This document shows, piece after piece, positions 1 to 5,808 of a stretch of 5,808 bases of DNA. Where the stretch lies: assembly GCA_946611495.1 (NCBI GenBank), contig CAMODR010000096.1, positions 1-5,808 of the forward strand, in the 5' to 3' direction. Made by a program: the position numbers and the translations under genes. The notes under the pieces are model-generated. The model saw only the letters and a program-made list of their open reading frames with translations. It did not search any database and was not told the DNA's origin. Position 1 is the stretch's first letter; each line of letters begins with the position of its first letter. This stretch comes from an uncultured Methanobrevibacter sp. (GTDB taxonomy: Archaea; Methanobacteriota; Methanobacteria; Methanobacteriales; Methanobacteriaceae).

Positions 1-1490
1 GAATGATTAGACACTGTAATGTCTAAAACCAAATCACATAAAGGATTGACAATCAAATCTTCATTGTCATAGTTATTATCCTTATCAAGCTCAAAAGTGC
101 TTGTATTGACAATTGATTCAACATTGATTGTTTCATCGGAAATATTTGCTTGAGTAGTAATTGTTAATGTAGCATTTTCATTATTATCTAAATCACCAAT
201 AATCCATTCATAAGTGTCTGGATTGAAATCATCATCTGAAACGTTTAAAACAATTAAACCTAATGACTCTAAATCGCTTAAGTCAACAATTACATCATGA
301 GCATCGTCTGGACCGTCATTTGTCACTGTTATTGTCCAGGTCACATTATCTTCCTTATTTATAGGACTTTGGGAAACGTCAATGTCAATGATCAAATCAC
401 ATAAAGGATTAACCGCTAATGAGTCTTCATCTATGTTATTTTCCTTATTAGGTTCATAGGTACTTGTATCTACAATTCCATTAAGGAAAATCTCTTCATC
501 AGAGGTATTTACTCTTGTAGAAATCACCAATTCACGTGAATCACCATTATCCAAATCACCGATAAGCCATTCATTGGAAGCCACATTGTAATTTCTATCT
601 GAACTATTTATAAGATCTAAACCAATTTCCTCTAAATCACTGATTAGCACATTCACATCTTTTGCCTTATCTGGACCATCATTCTTAACGATTATTGTCC
701 ATTGGACTATTTCATCAGTGTTTGCACTCTCATTTGACACGATTACATCAATTTCAAGGTCACAAAGTGGCGCAACATTAACATAATCATTGTCTTTGTT
801 GTTGTTTAGATTATATTCAAATGTTTCAGTTGTTACATTAGCATTAAGGCTTATCTTTTTATTTGAAGCATTTATCAAAGTGGAAACAATAAAGCTGATC
901 TTTTCGCCACTGTTCAATTTGGCAATTTCCAATTTTTGATTTTGGATATCGAAATCACTATTGTTGGAACTTATGTAAATTAAATCATCACTTAATAAAT
1001 CAGATAATGAAATAGAGACTTTGCTTGCATCATTTGGACCATTGTTTTCGATTTCAATAGTCCAGTCGACTATATCTCCATAGTTTGCTTGATTGGAGGA
1101 TGCCTCTACATCAATTGCCAAATCACATTCAAGCACTCTTACGGATACATTATCCTTATTATTAGATTCATTTGTGTCTTTTTCATAAGAAGAAACATTT
1201 ACAGGATAATTGATAAGTCCAGCACTGACTGCTCTGGTGTTAATGGCTAAAGTCTGGTTTTCACCACTTTCAAGCTTTCCTATAGTCCAAATTCCACTTG
1301 ATGCATTATAAGTTCCTGCTGATGGATTTGAAGAAACGAGTATCAATCCTTTAGGAACAATGGCATTCACCTTAACATCAGTGGCATTATTTGGACCATA
1401 GTTAATTACTTTTATGGTAAACTTATTGGTTTTATTATATTCTACAGTATCCTTGCTTGAGACTATATCTACAGCAATATCAACAAGAGG
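1..1490 (-). repeat. Tandem DUF11/CARDB-like domain array, 121-residue period
   Basis: Units, in reading order, are 1134-1490 (119 codons), 771-1133 (121), 408-770 (121), 45-407 (121) and a fifth entering at 1-44. Each opens with a PL(V/C)D(L/I) strand and carries a (W/F)TIxVxNxGPxxA core, as in VTWTITVTNDGPDDA and VQWTIIVKNDGPDKA, then a W-x-I-G-x-L strand (EWIIGDLDN) and a closing (T/S)xxE segment. This is the pattern of DUF11/CARDB surface modules, which act as stalks projecting a binding head. The last three complete units are closest to each other, and an 18-bp stretch is identical at 30-47 and 393-410, pointing to fairly recent duplication. Units two to five each carry one Cys in the CDL motif; unit one has Val there. 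The number of units beyond the left edge is unknown. Confidence 0.88.
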
Positions 1491-3974
1491 AAGAATCTCA
1501 AACTGATTAAGGGCATCTATCTCCTTATAGTAGTCATCCTCTAAGTGCTCTGCATACAGGATATATTTTCCAGGCATTATTGGATTATCCTGAGATAGAT
1601 TAATGGAAATGTTTCCCAATATTCCTGTATTTAATGTTTTGTTAAATATGACATCTGAAGAACTTATAGAAGATATTCTATTGCTAATGGTATCTTTACT
1701 GGATGCTGAATTTTCATTTGATGATATGGCCCTATTGTTCAATAGATTATAATCAGAATCAGAACTGTCTCTAAAGATTATAATGTTGACCAATTGATTG
1801 TCTTCACGACTGTCTTGGTATAATAAACTACCGTTCTTACTGTTTTCAGCACCATTAACTGGATGAATTTCATTAGAACTTGTTATTTTTTGACCCTTTG
1901 AGGATATATAGCTAACATTATAAAAGTAGATTTGATCCATTGAAGCAGTATTATAGATTGCATTAGCAATATTATTGCCACCTACCAAAGTTAAATCAAT
2001 TAAAATGTCGCTCCTATTAAAATAACTAAGACTTGGGCTTACAGTAGAATTCAAGACATATGACCAAGCCTGATTTCTATCGAAATCATCATTTGATAGG
2101 ACCATATTAAGTCCATCTGTATATATTGCAGATCCATTTCTTGCAGTATTGTACCTAAATGATGATGAGTCTATAGTATTGTTATCTCCCTTAATGAACA
2201 CTGCACCTCCAAGACCACTCAAGATGTCACTTGGATTAGGCATAGCATTATTGTATAGGAATTGGGATGAAATCAATTTAGCATTTGAACCAATTATATA
2301 GACTGCCCCACCATTTTTGGTCACATTGTTGTCTGTAAAGTTAGTTAATATCAATGTAGTGTTTGAACCTTCGATAAACAATCCTGCACCGCTCTCACCC
2401 TTATTTTTCATGAAATTGCTGTCATAGATATATGTATTTATGCCTTTTATATAGACAGAACCGTTTTTTACATTGTGGTTTGTAAAGTTAGAGCCAAATA
2501 AGTTAGCATTAGAACCAACCACATATACTCCAGCACCGAAATCTGCCATATTTCCGTTGAAGCTTGAATTAAGTACAGATACATCTGAACCATTTATCAA
2601 TAACCCTGCCCCAACATTTTTAGCAGAGTTAGCCTTGAAAGTGGAATTTATGATTAATGCATCATTTCCCACAATGAAAACAGCACCGCCGTCACTTTTA
2701 CTTGCCTTATTTTCTTCAAATTTAGAATTAGTTACCTTAACGTTGTTTCCTTTAATCTGAATAGCTCCACCCATTGGAGCAGAGTTATTTATAAAAATAC
2801 AGTCAGTTATGTTTACGCTAATGTCATTTGCATCAAATCCAGTGCTTATAGCACCACCATATTCACCAGCCCTATTATTGATGAATGTACAGTTTATGAT
2901 TTCACCATCGCTGTGGAGGGTGGTTGCTCCTCCAACCTTATTACAATAATTGTTAATAAAGATAGAATCATATACCTTAATTCCTGGACGGAAGCATAAA
3001 GCACCTGCATGAGTGCCTTCTGAATTTGAAATCACTGTATTGTTAATGAAACTACAGTTTATGACATATCCTTCGTTTATGCTGCCGACTGACTCACCAA
3101 TCTGCAAGGCTGCACCATGGCCTTGAAGCTCTTCATCATTTGAAACAGTATTGTTTATGAAATTACAGTCCTTTACTGTCGCTTTTTGGGAACAGATCAT
3201 GACTGTACTTGCAGAACGTGCATTTCCATTAGTGAAATTACTATTTTGCAATAAAAAGTTTTCACTGCCAACACCAGTACGCAAATGTTGATAATTGTCT
3301 TCAAAGCTACAATTAACTATGGAAGAGTTATTTCCAAAAAAGTAAACTGTTCTGTTTATCCCATTGATAAATCTGCAGTTTATGAAATGAACATTATTGG
3401 AGCGTATATTGAATATGGCAGACATTTGTCTCCCATCAAAAGTTGCCATATTGGAACCTCCGTTGATTGTAATCGCCTTATTTATGGTGATTGGAGTTCC
3501 TGAACCAATATATGTCTTTCCATCTAAGTTGATTGTAGATTTTTCCCTTGCGTTATTGATTAAAGTCTCTAAATCACTGAATGTACTTGTTCCAGCATTT
3601 AATGTGCTGGATTTTAAGGAATTTTTCTGATTCTCTTTAGATGAATCAGAACTTAAATCACTTGAATTAATAGAACTAAGACTAGATTTAAGAGAATACT
3701 CATCTGAGTCAATAGAATTTAGATTTGAATCTAAATTAGACAACTCATTCATAGATCCTACACAATCCTTATCTTCACTAAAAATTCCTAAGTTATTCAT
3801 AGCATCATTTAAATTTGTTTTAGAAGATTCAGACTGTGAAATAGATGCAGTCTGATTTAAATCACTTGCAGAATCATCTGTAAGATTATTTTCTAAATCC
3901 ACTGCACTTACAGTTGAAAATGTTAATAAAACACAGCAAATAAAACAAATTAAATAAATTAATTTAAATTTCAC
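1..3974 (-). CDS. Large secreted adhesin-like protein, beta-helix plus DUF11 repeats (C-terminus beyond window)
   Basis: Reading the minus strand from GTG at 3974, the frame stays open for 1324 codons and runs off the left edge, so the C-terminus is missing. Domains in order: signal peptide (residues 1-24), Ser/Asp/Asn-rich linker (about 25-131), parallel beta-helix of the pectin-lyase fold (about 132-635), a transition segment with GGNNIANAIYN (about 650-735), an Ig-like segment (about 770-826), then four full DUF11/CARDB-like repeats and the start of a fifth. GTG is chosen because GAGGTG lies 7 nt upstream and a signal peptide follows at once. Many N-x-S/T sequons suggest a glycosylated surface protein. 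Proteins of this architecture are annotated as adhesin-like proteins in Methanobrevibacter and Methanosphaera and are thought to mediate contact with partner cells or host material; the ligand is unknown. The upstream gene is separated by a terminator and 610 bp, so this gene is probably transcribed alone. No frameshift or internal stop was seen. Confidence 0.93.
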   Translation of the reverse strand, partial: MKFKLIYLICFICCVLLTFSTVSAVDLENNLTDDSASDLNQTASISQSESSKTNLNDAMNNLGIFSEDKDCVGSMNELSNLDSNLNSIDSDEYSLKSSLSSINSSDLSSDSSKENQKNSLKSSTLNAGTSTFSDLETLINNAREKSTINLDGKTYIGSGTPITINKAITINGGSNMATFDGRQMSAIFNIRSNNVHFINCRFINGINRTVYFFGNNSSIVNCSFEDNYQHLRTGVGSENFLLQNSNFTNGNARSASTVMICSQKATVKDCNFINNTVSNDEELQGHGAALQIGESVGSINEGYVINCSFINNTVISNSEGTHAGALCFRPGIKVYDSIFINNYCNKVGGATTLHSDGEIINCTFINNRAGEYGGAISTGFDANDISVNITDCIFINNSAPMGGAIQIKGNNVKVTNSKFEENKASKSDGGAVFIVGNDALIINSTFKANSAKNVGAGLLINGSDVSVLNSSFNGNMADFGAGVYVVGSNANLFGSNFTNHNVKNGSVYIKGINTYIYDSNFMKNKGESGAGLFIEGSNTTLILTNFTDNNVTKNGGAVYIIGSNAKLISSQFLYNNAMPNPSDILSGLGGAVFIKGDNNTIDSSSFRYNTARNGSAIYTDGLNMVLSNDDFDRNQAWSYVLNSTVSPSLSYFNRSDILIDLTLVGGNNIANAIYNTASMDQIYFYNVSYISSKGQKITSSNEIHPVNGAENSKNGSLLYQDSREDNQLVNIIIFRDSSDSDYNLLNNRAISSNENSASSKDTISNRISSISSSDVIFNKTLNTGILGNISINLSQDNPIMPGKYILYAEHLEDDYYKEIDALNQFEILPLVDIAVDIVSSKDTVEYNKTNKFTIKVINYGPNNATDVKVNAIVPKGLILVSSNPSAGTYNASSGIWTIGKLESGENQTLAINTRAVSAGLINYPVNVSSYEKDTNESNNKDNVSVRVLECDLAIDVEASSNQANYGDIVDWTIEIENNGPNDASKVSISLSDLLSDDLIYISSNNSDFDIQNQKLEIAKLNSGEKISFIVSTLINASNKKISLNANVTTETFEYNLNNNKDNDYVNVAPLCDLEIDVIVSNESANTDEIVQWTIIVKNDGPDKAKDVNVLISDLEEIGLDLINSSDRNYNVASNEWLIGDLDNGDSRELVISTRVNTSDEEIFLNGIVDTSTYEPNKENNIDEDSLAVNPLCDLIIDIDVSQSPINKEDNVTWTITVTNDGPDDAHDVIVDLSDLESLGLIVLNVSDDDFNPDTYEWIIGDLDNNENATLTITTQANISDETINVESIVNTSTFELDKDNNYDNEDLIVNPLCDLVLDITVSNH
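1500..1670 (-). other. Ig-like segment between helix and DUF11 array
   Basis: Residues about 770-826 include GNISINLSQDN, MPGKYILYAEH and NQFEI. The alternating hydrophobic strands and the PGKY(I/x)LYA turn resemble the bacterial Ig-like beta-sandwich modules common in methanogen adhesins. The segment is short for a whole Ig domain, so it may be only the C-terminal half of one, with the preceding polar stretch (about 735-770) as linker. The assignment comes from pattern only. Confidence 0.45.
2070..3581 (-). other. Parallel beta-helix domain (pectin-lyase-like fold) of the adhesin
   Basis: From about residue 132 to 635 the protein repeats a rung of 24-27 residues with the pattern (I/V)xN(C/S)xFxxNxAxxxGGAxxIxGxN. 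Examples are INCTFINNRAGEYGGAI, TNSKFEENKASKSDGGAV and INSTFKANSAKNVGAG. The domain opens with a cap, STINLDGKTYIGSGTPITIN followed by KAITINGG. The rungs are of the kind found in polymorphic-outer-membrane and NosD/PbH1-like helices. No polysaccharide-lyase catalytic pattern is recognised, so a binding or structural role is more likely than enzymatic cleavage. Rungs in the first half usually have Cys before the xF position, while those in the second half have Ser. Confidence 0.85.
3582..3902 (-). other. Ser/Asp/Asn-rich N-terminal linker of the adhesin
   Basis: Residues about 25-131 are low-complexity and dominated by Ser, Asp, Asn, Lys and Leu, with runs such as SLSSINSSDLSSDSSKEN, and contain a single Cys (in EDKDCVGS). 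The stretch looks disordered and probably spaces the folded helix from the membrane-proximal end. It ends where the cap of the beta-helix begins (FSDLETLINNAREKS). No functional motif is visible. Confidence 0.6.
3903..3974 (-). other. Signal peptide of the adhesin-like protein
   Basis: Residues 1-24 form a Sec-type signal: a short basic start (Lys2, Lys4), a hydrophobic core LIYLICFICCVLLTF, and a small-residue site VSA before VDLENN, so cleavage is predicted after Ala24. The core holds three cysteines (10, 13, 14), which is uncommon but does not form a lipobox, because the residue after the cleavage site is Val. The protein is therefore expected to be exported rather than lipid-anchored at its N-terminus. 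Confidence 0.85.
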
Positions 3975-3981
3975 TGTATAA

Positions 3982-3987
3982 CACCTC
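3982..3987 (-). promoter_or_regulatory. Ribosome binding site of the adhesin gene
   Basis: The minus strand reads GAGGTG, matching six bases of the archaeal 16S 3'-end complement, with a 7-nt spacer to the GTG at 3974. It decides the start: no ATG with a comparable site lies nearby, and the signal peptide begins directly at this GTG. Confidence 0.85.
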
Positions 3988-4036
3988 ACATATTTGAAGA
4001 AAAACTCATAGAAATTATTAAAAATCATGAAAAATC

Positions 4037-4045
4037 TTAAATATT
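4037..4045 (-). promoter_or_regulatory. Possible TATA box (box A) for the adhesin gene
   Basis: The minus strand reads AATATTTAA about 63-71 nt upstream of the GTG. Transcription starting about 25 nt downstream would give a leader of roughly 35-40 nt, which is reasonable. The whole region is so AT-rich that many TATA-like strings exist (for example at 4055-4065 and 4190-4200), and no clear purine-rich BRE stands out, so this is only the best-placed candidate. Confidence 0.25.
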
Positions 4046-4108
4046 GATTCAAAGTCGTAAATATTTTGAAAAGTATTTGATTAAACTATGAAATCTTTAA
4101 AAATATTA

Positions 4109-4167
4109 TTTTAGTTAAAAAATTAAGATAATTCTAATTAAAAATTGAAAAAAATTTTTAACTAAAA
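4109..4167. repeat. Perfect 13-bp inverted repeat upstream of the adhesin gene
   Basis: TTTTAGTTAAAAA at 4109-4121 is exactly the reverse complement of TTTTTAACTAAAA at 4155-4167, with a 33-bp spacer. The arms lie 135-193 bp upstream of the adhesin start. They could be an operator or a hairpin in a long leader transcript. A chance match is possible in such AT-rich DNA, though the match includes a central G/C pair. Confidence 0.5.
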
Positions 4168-4399
4168 CTTTATTTCCATTGAGTTTTGCCTTCAAATATA
4201 TGTTGTCACTTCTCATTAATAAAATAAACGGTTTTTATTGCTTTAATTTTGATTTAACAATAATAAAATTATTTAATATTAAAATAATTTATCAAAATAA
4301 TATTTATTTAGTATTTTAAAATCAATTTAATAGTTTCATACAATTTTAATAAGTTTAAATCAATTTATCATTTCAAAATAAATTTGATATTTTGATATG

Positions 4400-4457
4400 T
4401 TTTTTTCTAAGTGAAATCAAATTCATACATTAAAAACAATATTGACTTAGAATAAAA
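4400..4457. repeat. Imperfect inverted repeat with TTCTAAGT / ACTTAGAA arms
   Basis: TTCTAAGT at 4405-4412 pairs exactly with ACTTAGAA at 4445-4452. After one mismatch on each side the stem can extend by T/A pairs outward (4400-4403 with 4454-4457) and by two pairs inward. The spacer is about 30 bp. On neither strand is the stem followed by a clean T tract, so it is not an obvious terminator. Function unknown; it may be chance. Confidence 0.35.
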
Positions 4458-4493
4458 AGAAGAAATTTTAAAAATAAATAGTGAATAAGAAAA

Positions 4494-4583
4494 TAAAAAA
4501 AGTAAAAAAATAGAAAAATATTGAAAAAACTATAAAATAGAATAAAGATTTAAAAAAAGTAAAAAAAGAAAAATATTAGAAAA
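4494..4583 (-). repeat. Imperfect direct duplication of the terminator T-tract block
   Basis: The plus-strand blocks starting at 4494 and 4551 both read TAAAAAAAGTAAAAAAA, then GAAAAATATT and GAAAA, differing by a 2-base insertion in the first copy (TA before GAAAAATATT) and one extra A in the second. The offset is 57 bp. On the transcribed strand each is a series of T7, T7 and T5 tracts. The second copy would act as a back-up terminator. Low complexity makes convergent similarity possible, but the order of interruptions is shared. Confidence 0.5.
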
Positions 4584-4590
4584 TCTAATA
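4552..4590 (-). terminator. Terminator of the LUD-domain gene, hairpin overlapping the stop codon
   Basis: On the minus strand TATTAGA-TTT-TCTAATA (4574-4590) is a perfect 7-bp stem with a 3-nt loop, and it contains the last sense codon (TAT) and the TAG stop. It is followed at once by T tracts of 5, 7 and 7 bases separated by single C or AC. Oligo-T runs are the main termination signal in archaea, so termination here is very likely; the stem is weak (one G/C pair) and may be incidental. A second copy of the T-tract block follows further downstream. Confidence 0.75.
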
Positions 4591-5790
4591 AGGAGAACCA
4601 TTATCCTTAATGTTATCTCTTATGGACTTATGCTGCTCTCTTGAGAGGCCTTCCTCTTGAGTCTCATTTCTAAGGTCTTCAATAATTTCATAAGTTGGAG
4701 TCAAAACAGGACAGTTTTCTGTACATATGCCACATAAGGTACACATATATAAACCAGAATCAACACTTACTTTGTTATCTTTAAGATATCTGCTTAAAGC
4801 GACTCCACGACCACCTAGATAACTGGAATAGCCATACTCATTACCAACTATATTATAAACTGGACAGCTAACAACACAATTTCCACATCCGATGCACCAT
4901 AGGCATTCATCAATGGCCTTGGATCTTCCATTGTCAAGAAGAATGACAGCAACCTTCTCAGCACCATACATATTCTTTAAAAGCTTCTTTTCAATATCGG
5001 CAGTCTTAGAAGGGCCAGAAACAATATTCATATATGAAGTCAATGGTTTTCCTGTAGCATAAGCGGTTTCAAGCTTTGCAATTGATACTGAATCCTCAAT
5101 AAATGGAACCAATTTATCTATTCCTGCAACGATTATATGAAGTTTCTTAGACTGGACAAAGCTAATGTTTCCCTCATTATGAACCATCAAAATAGCGCCA
5201 TCTTCTGCAGCGATTGAATTTGAACCGCTTATTCCAATATAAGACTTATGCATCAGTTTCAAAACATCTTCCCTTACAGCTTCCATAATAGGTTTAGGAA
5301 CAGCCTCCAAATCCAAGTTCATGGATTCGTTTACAATATCTGCAATATCTGATACAGTAAGATGTGAAGCAGGACCAGTAGGATGTACAGGATCATTATC
5401 TTCTTTTTTCAATTGTAAAATACGGTCACCTAAGTCTGTTTCAATAACATTGATTTTATTTTCTTCCATTAAATTGAGGAAATTTATTTCCCTTAAGGTA
5501 TTTGATTTAGATTTAGAAATGTAAACGTTATCTTTATCTATCTTTTCATTTGACTCAATTTCATCATTAATTAAATCCATAATGATGCCTCTAGCCTCTT
5601 CATCATCGCCAGCCAAGAAACAATCAATATCATTTTCCTTAAAGGTTTTTTGAACTGTATCTAAAAGTTCCTTATTGTTCTTGATAGCATCTTTTCTAAT
5701 ATCTATGACTCTCTTTTGAAGAGCTTGTATTTTAGGAGATTTTGAAAGAGGTTCTATCTTATCTTTAAGATTGGAAAAGATTTTTCTCAT
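4585..5790 (-). CDS. LUD-domain protein with two [4Fe-4S] motifs, LutB-like
   Basis: This 401-residue cytoplasmic protein has a LUD domain (formerly DUF162) at about residues 45-290 and a bacterial-type 2x[4Fe-4S] ferredoxin module at about 296-365. LUD signatures include ETDLGDRILQL (117-127), GISGSNSIAAEDGAILMVHN (186-205), GIDKLVPFIED (223-233) and a SGP turn followed by LLDNGRS (284-290). The cluster ligands are C299-C302-C305-C309 and C350-C353-C356-C360, both ending in CP. This order matches LutB (YkgF), which in bacteria acts with LutA and LutC in L-lactate oxidation. It is shorter than usual LutB (about 470 residues) and lacks that protein's C-terminal extension. Neither lutA nor lutC is visible, so the substrate is unknown and a general electron-transfer role is inferred. 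ATG 5790 has no clear Shine-Dalgarno and the frame remains open to the right edge (EEEIES before the Met), so the true start may lie upstream of the window. The gene ends in its own terminator. Confidence 0.9.
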   Translation of the reverse strand: MRKIFSNLKDKIEPLSKSPKIQALQKRVIDIRKDAIKNNKELLDTVQKTFKENDIDCFLAGDDEEARGIIMDLINDEIESNEKIDKDNVYISKSKSNTLREINFLNLMEENKINVIETDLGDRILQLKKEDNDPVHPTGPASHLTVSDIADIVNESMNLDLEAVPKPIMEAVREDVLKLMHKSYIGISGSNSIAAEDGAILMVHNEGNISFVQSKKLHIIVAGIDKLVPFIEDSVSIAKLETAYATGKPLTSYMNIVSGPSKTADIEKKLLKNMYGAEKVAVILLDNGRSKAIDECLWCIGCGNCVVSCPVYNIVGNEYGYSSYLGGRGVALSRYLKDNKVSVDSGLYMCTLCGICTENCPVLTPTYEIIEDLRNETQEEGLSREQHKSIRDNIKDNGSPY

Positions 5791-5808
5791 TGATTCTATT
5801 TCTTCTTC

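Larger units (their letters stand above)
3975..4584. other. AT-rich intergenic region, about 610 bp
   Basis: This stretch has no convincing protein gene. It is far richer in A and T than either flanking gene. From right to left it holds the terminator of the LUD gene with duplicated T tracts, an imperfect inverted repeat (4400-4457), a slightly less AT-rich island (about 4175-4235), a 13-bp perfect inverted repeat (4109-4167), and the promoter and ribosome binding site of the adhesin. No tRNA, C/D-box RNA or riboswitch could be recognised by eye. Such length is typical upstream of separately regulated surface-protein genes in these methanogens. Confidence 0.7.

Noticed and set aside
2473..2760. 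Plus-strand open frame of 95 codons
   Set aside because: It lies wholly antisense to the beta-helix of the adhesin. Its Pro/Leu/Ala-rich translation is what the reverse complement of Asn/Gly/Ser-rich rungs gives, and no ribosome binding site precedes it.
2100..3400. Regular 75-80 bp spacing of similar short strings, suggestive of a CRISPR-like array
   Set aside because: The similarity is in the protein (beta-helix rungs); at DNA level the units are divergent and in frame, with no identical repeats or unique spacers.
3285..3630. Two overlapping plus-strand open frames (3285-3503 and 3397-3630)
   Set aside because: Both are antisense to the beginning of the beta-helix and overlap each other. 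Neither resembles a known protein, while the minus-strand frame shows clear domain structure throughout.
1..3974. Possible frameshift or pseudogene in the large adhesin
   Set aside because: Translation through the signal peptide, helix, Ig-like segment and all DUF11 units stays in one frame with no stop, so the gene looks intact within the window.
4240..4380. Short palindromes and near-direct repeats such as TTTAATATTAAA and AAATCAATTTA
   Set aside because: In DNA with almost only A and T such strings are expected by chance; none is long or contains enough G/C to stand out, and nothing resembles an origin or attachment site.
5321..5524. Plus-strand open frame of 67 codons
   Set aside because: It is antisense to conserved LUD-domain sequence on the minus strand and has no features of its own.

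Overview
The window looks like a piece of a Methanobacteriaceae genome, most likely Methanobrevibacter or a close relative such as Methanosphaera. This is inferred from four things: very AT-rich DNA, a large secreted adhesin-like protein built of a parallel beta-helix plus DUF11-type repeats (a gene type greatly expanded in these gut methanogens), a GAGGTG ribosome binding site, and a long intergenic region with oligo-T terminators. No 16S rRNA or other marker gene is present, so the placement rests on style and family content.

Layout: both recognisable genes are on the minus strand. At the right is a 401-residue LUD-domain protein with two C-terminal [4Fe-4S] motifs (4585-5790), related to LutB. 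Its reading frame stays open to the right edge of the window, so the true start may lie outside. Its stop codon sits inside a short perfect hairpin followed by T tracts, a convincing terminator, and the T-tract block is present twice about 57 bp apart. About 610 bp of extremely AT-rich intergenic DNA follow (3975-4584). This stretch holds a 13-bp perfect inverted repeat, a second imperfect inverted repeat, and the presumed promoter and leader of the next gene.

The left two thirds (1-3974) are one uninterrupted reading frame of at least 1324 codons, truncated by the left window edge. It starts at a GTG with a good Shine-Dalgarno. It encodes, in order: a signal peptide, a Ser/Asp/Asn-rich linker, a right-handed beta-helix of about 15-18 rungs with a period of about 26 residues, a transition segment, a short Ig-like segment, and then an array of DUF11/CARDB-like domains (four complete, a fifth entering) with a strikingly fixed period of 121 residues. 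This is a cell-surface protein whose C-terminal end and anchor lie outside the window. All plus-strand open frames over it are antisense shadows.

Nothing suggests that the two genes work together: a strong terminator and a long spacer separate them. One is a cytoplasmic redox protein, the other an exported surface protein. I see no RNA gene, CRISPR array, insertion sequence or defence system. The points worth a second look are the cysteine pattern in the adhesin (a Cys ladder in the first half of the helix changing to Ser in the second, and one Cys per DUF11 repeat), the inverted repeats upstream of the adhesin, the duplicated terminator, and the unknown role of a LutB-like protein in a methanogen.
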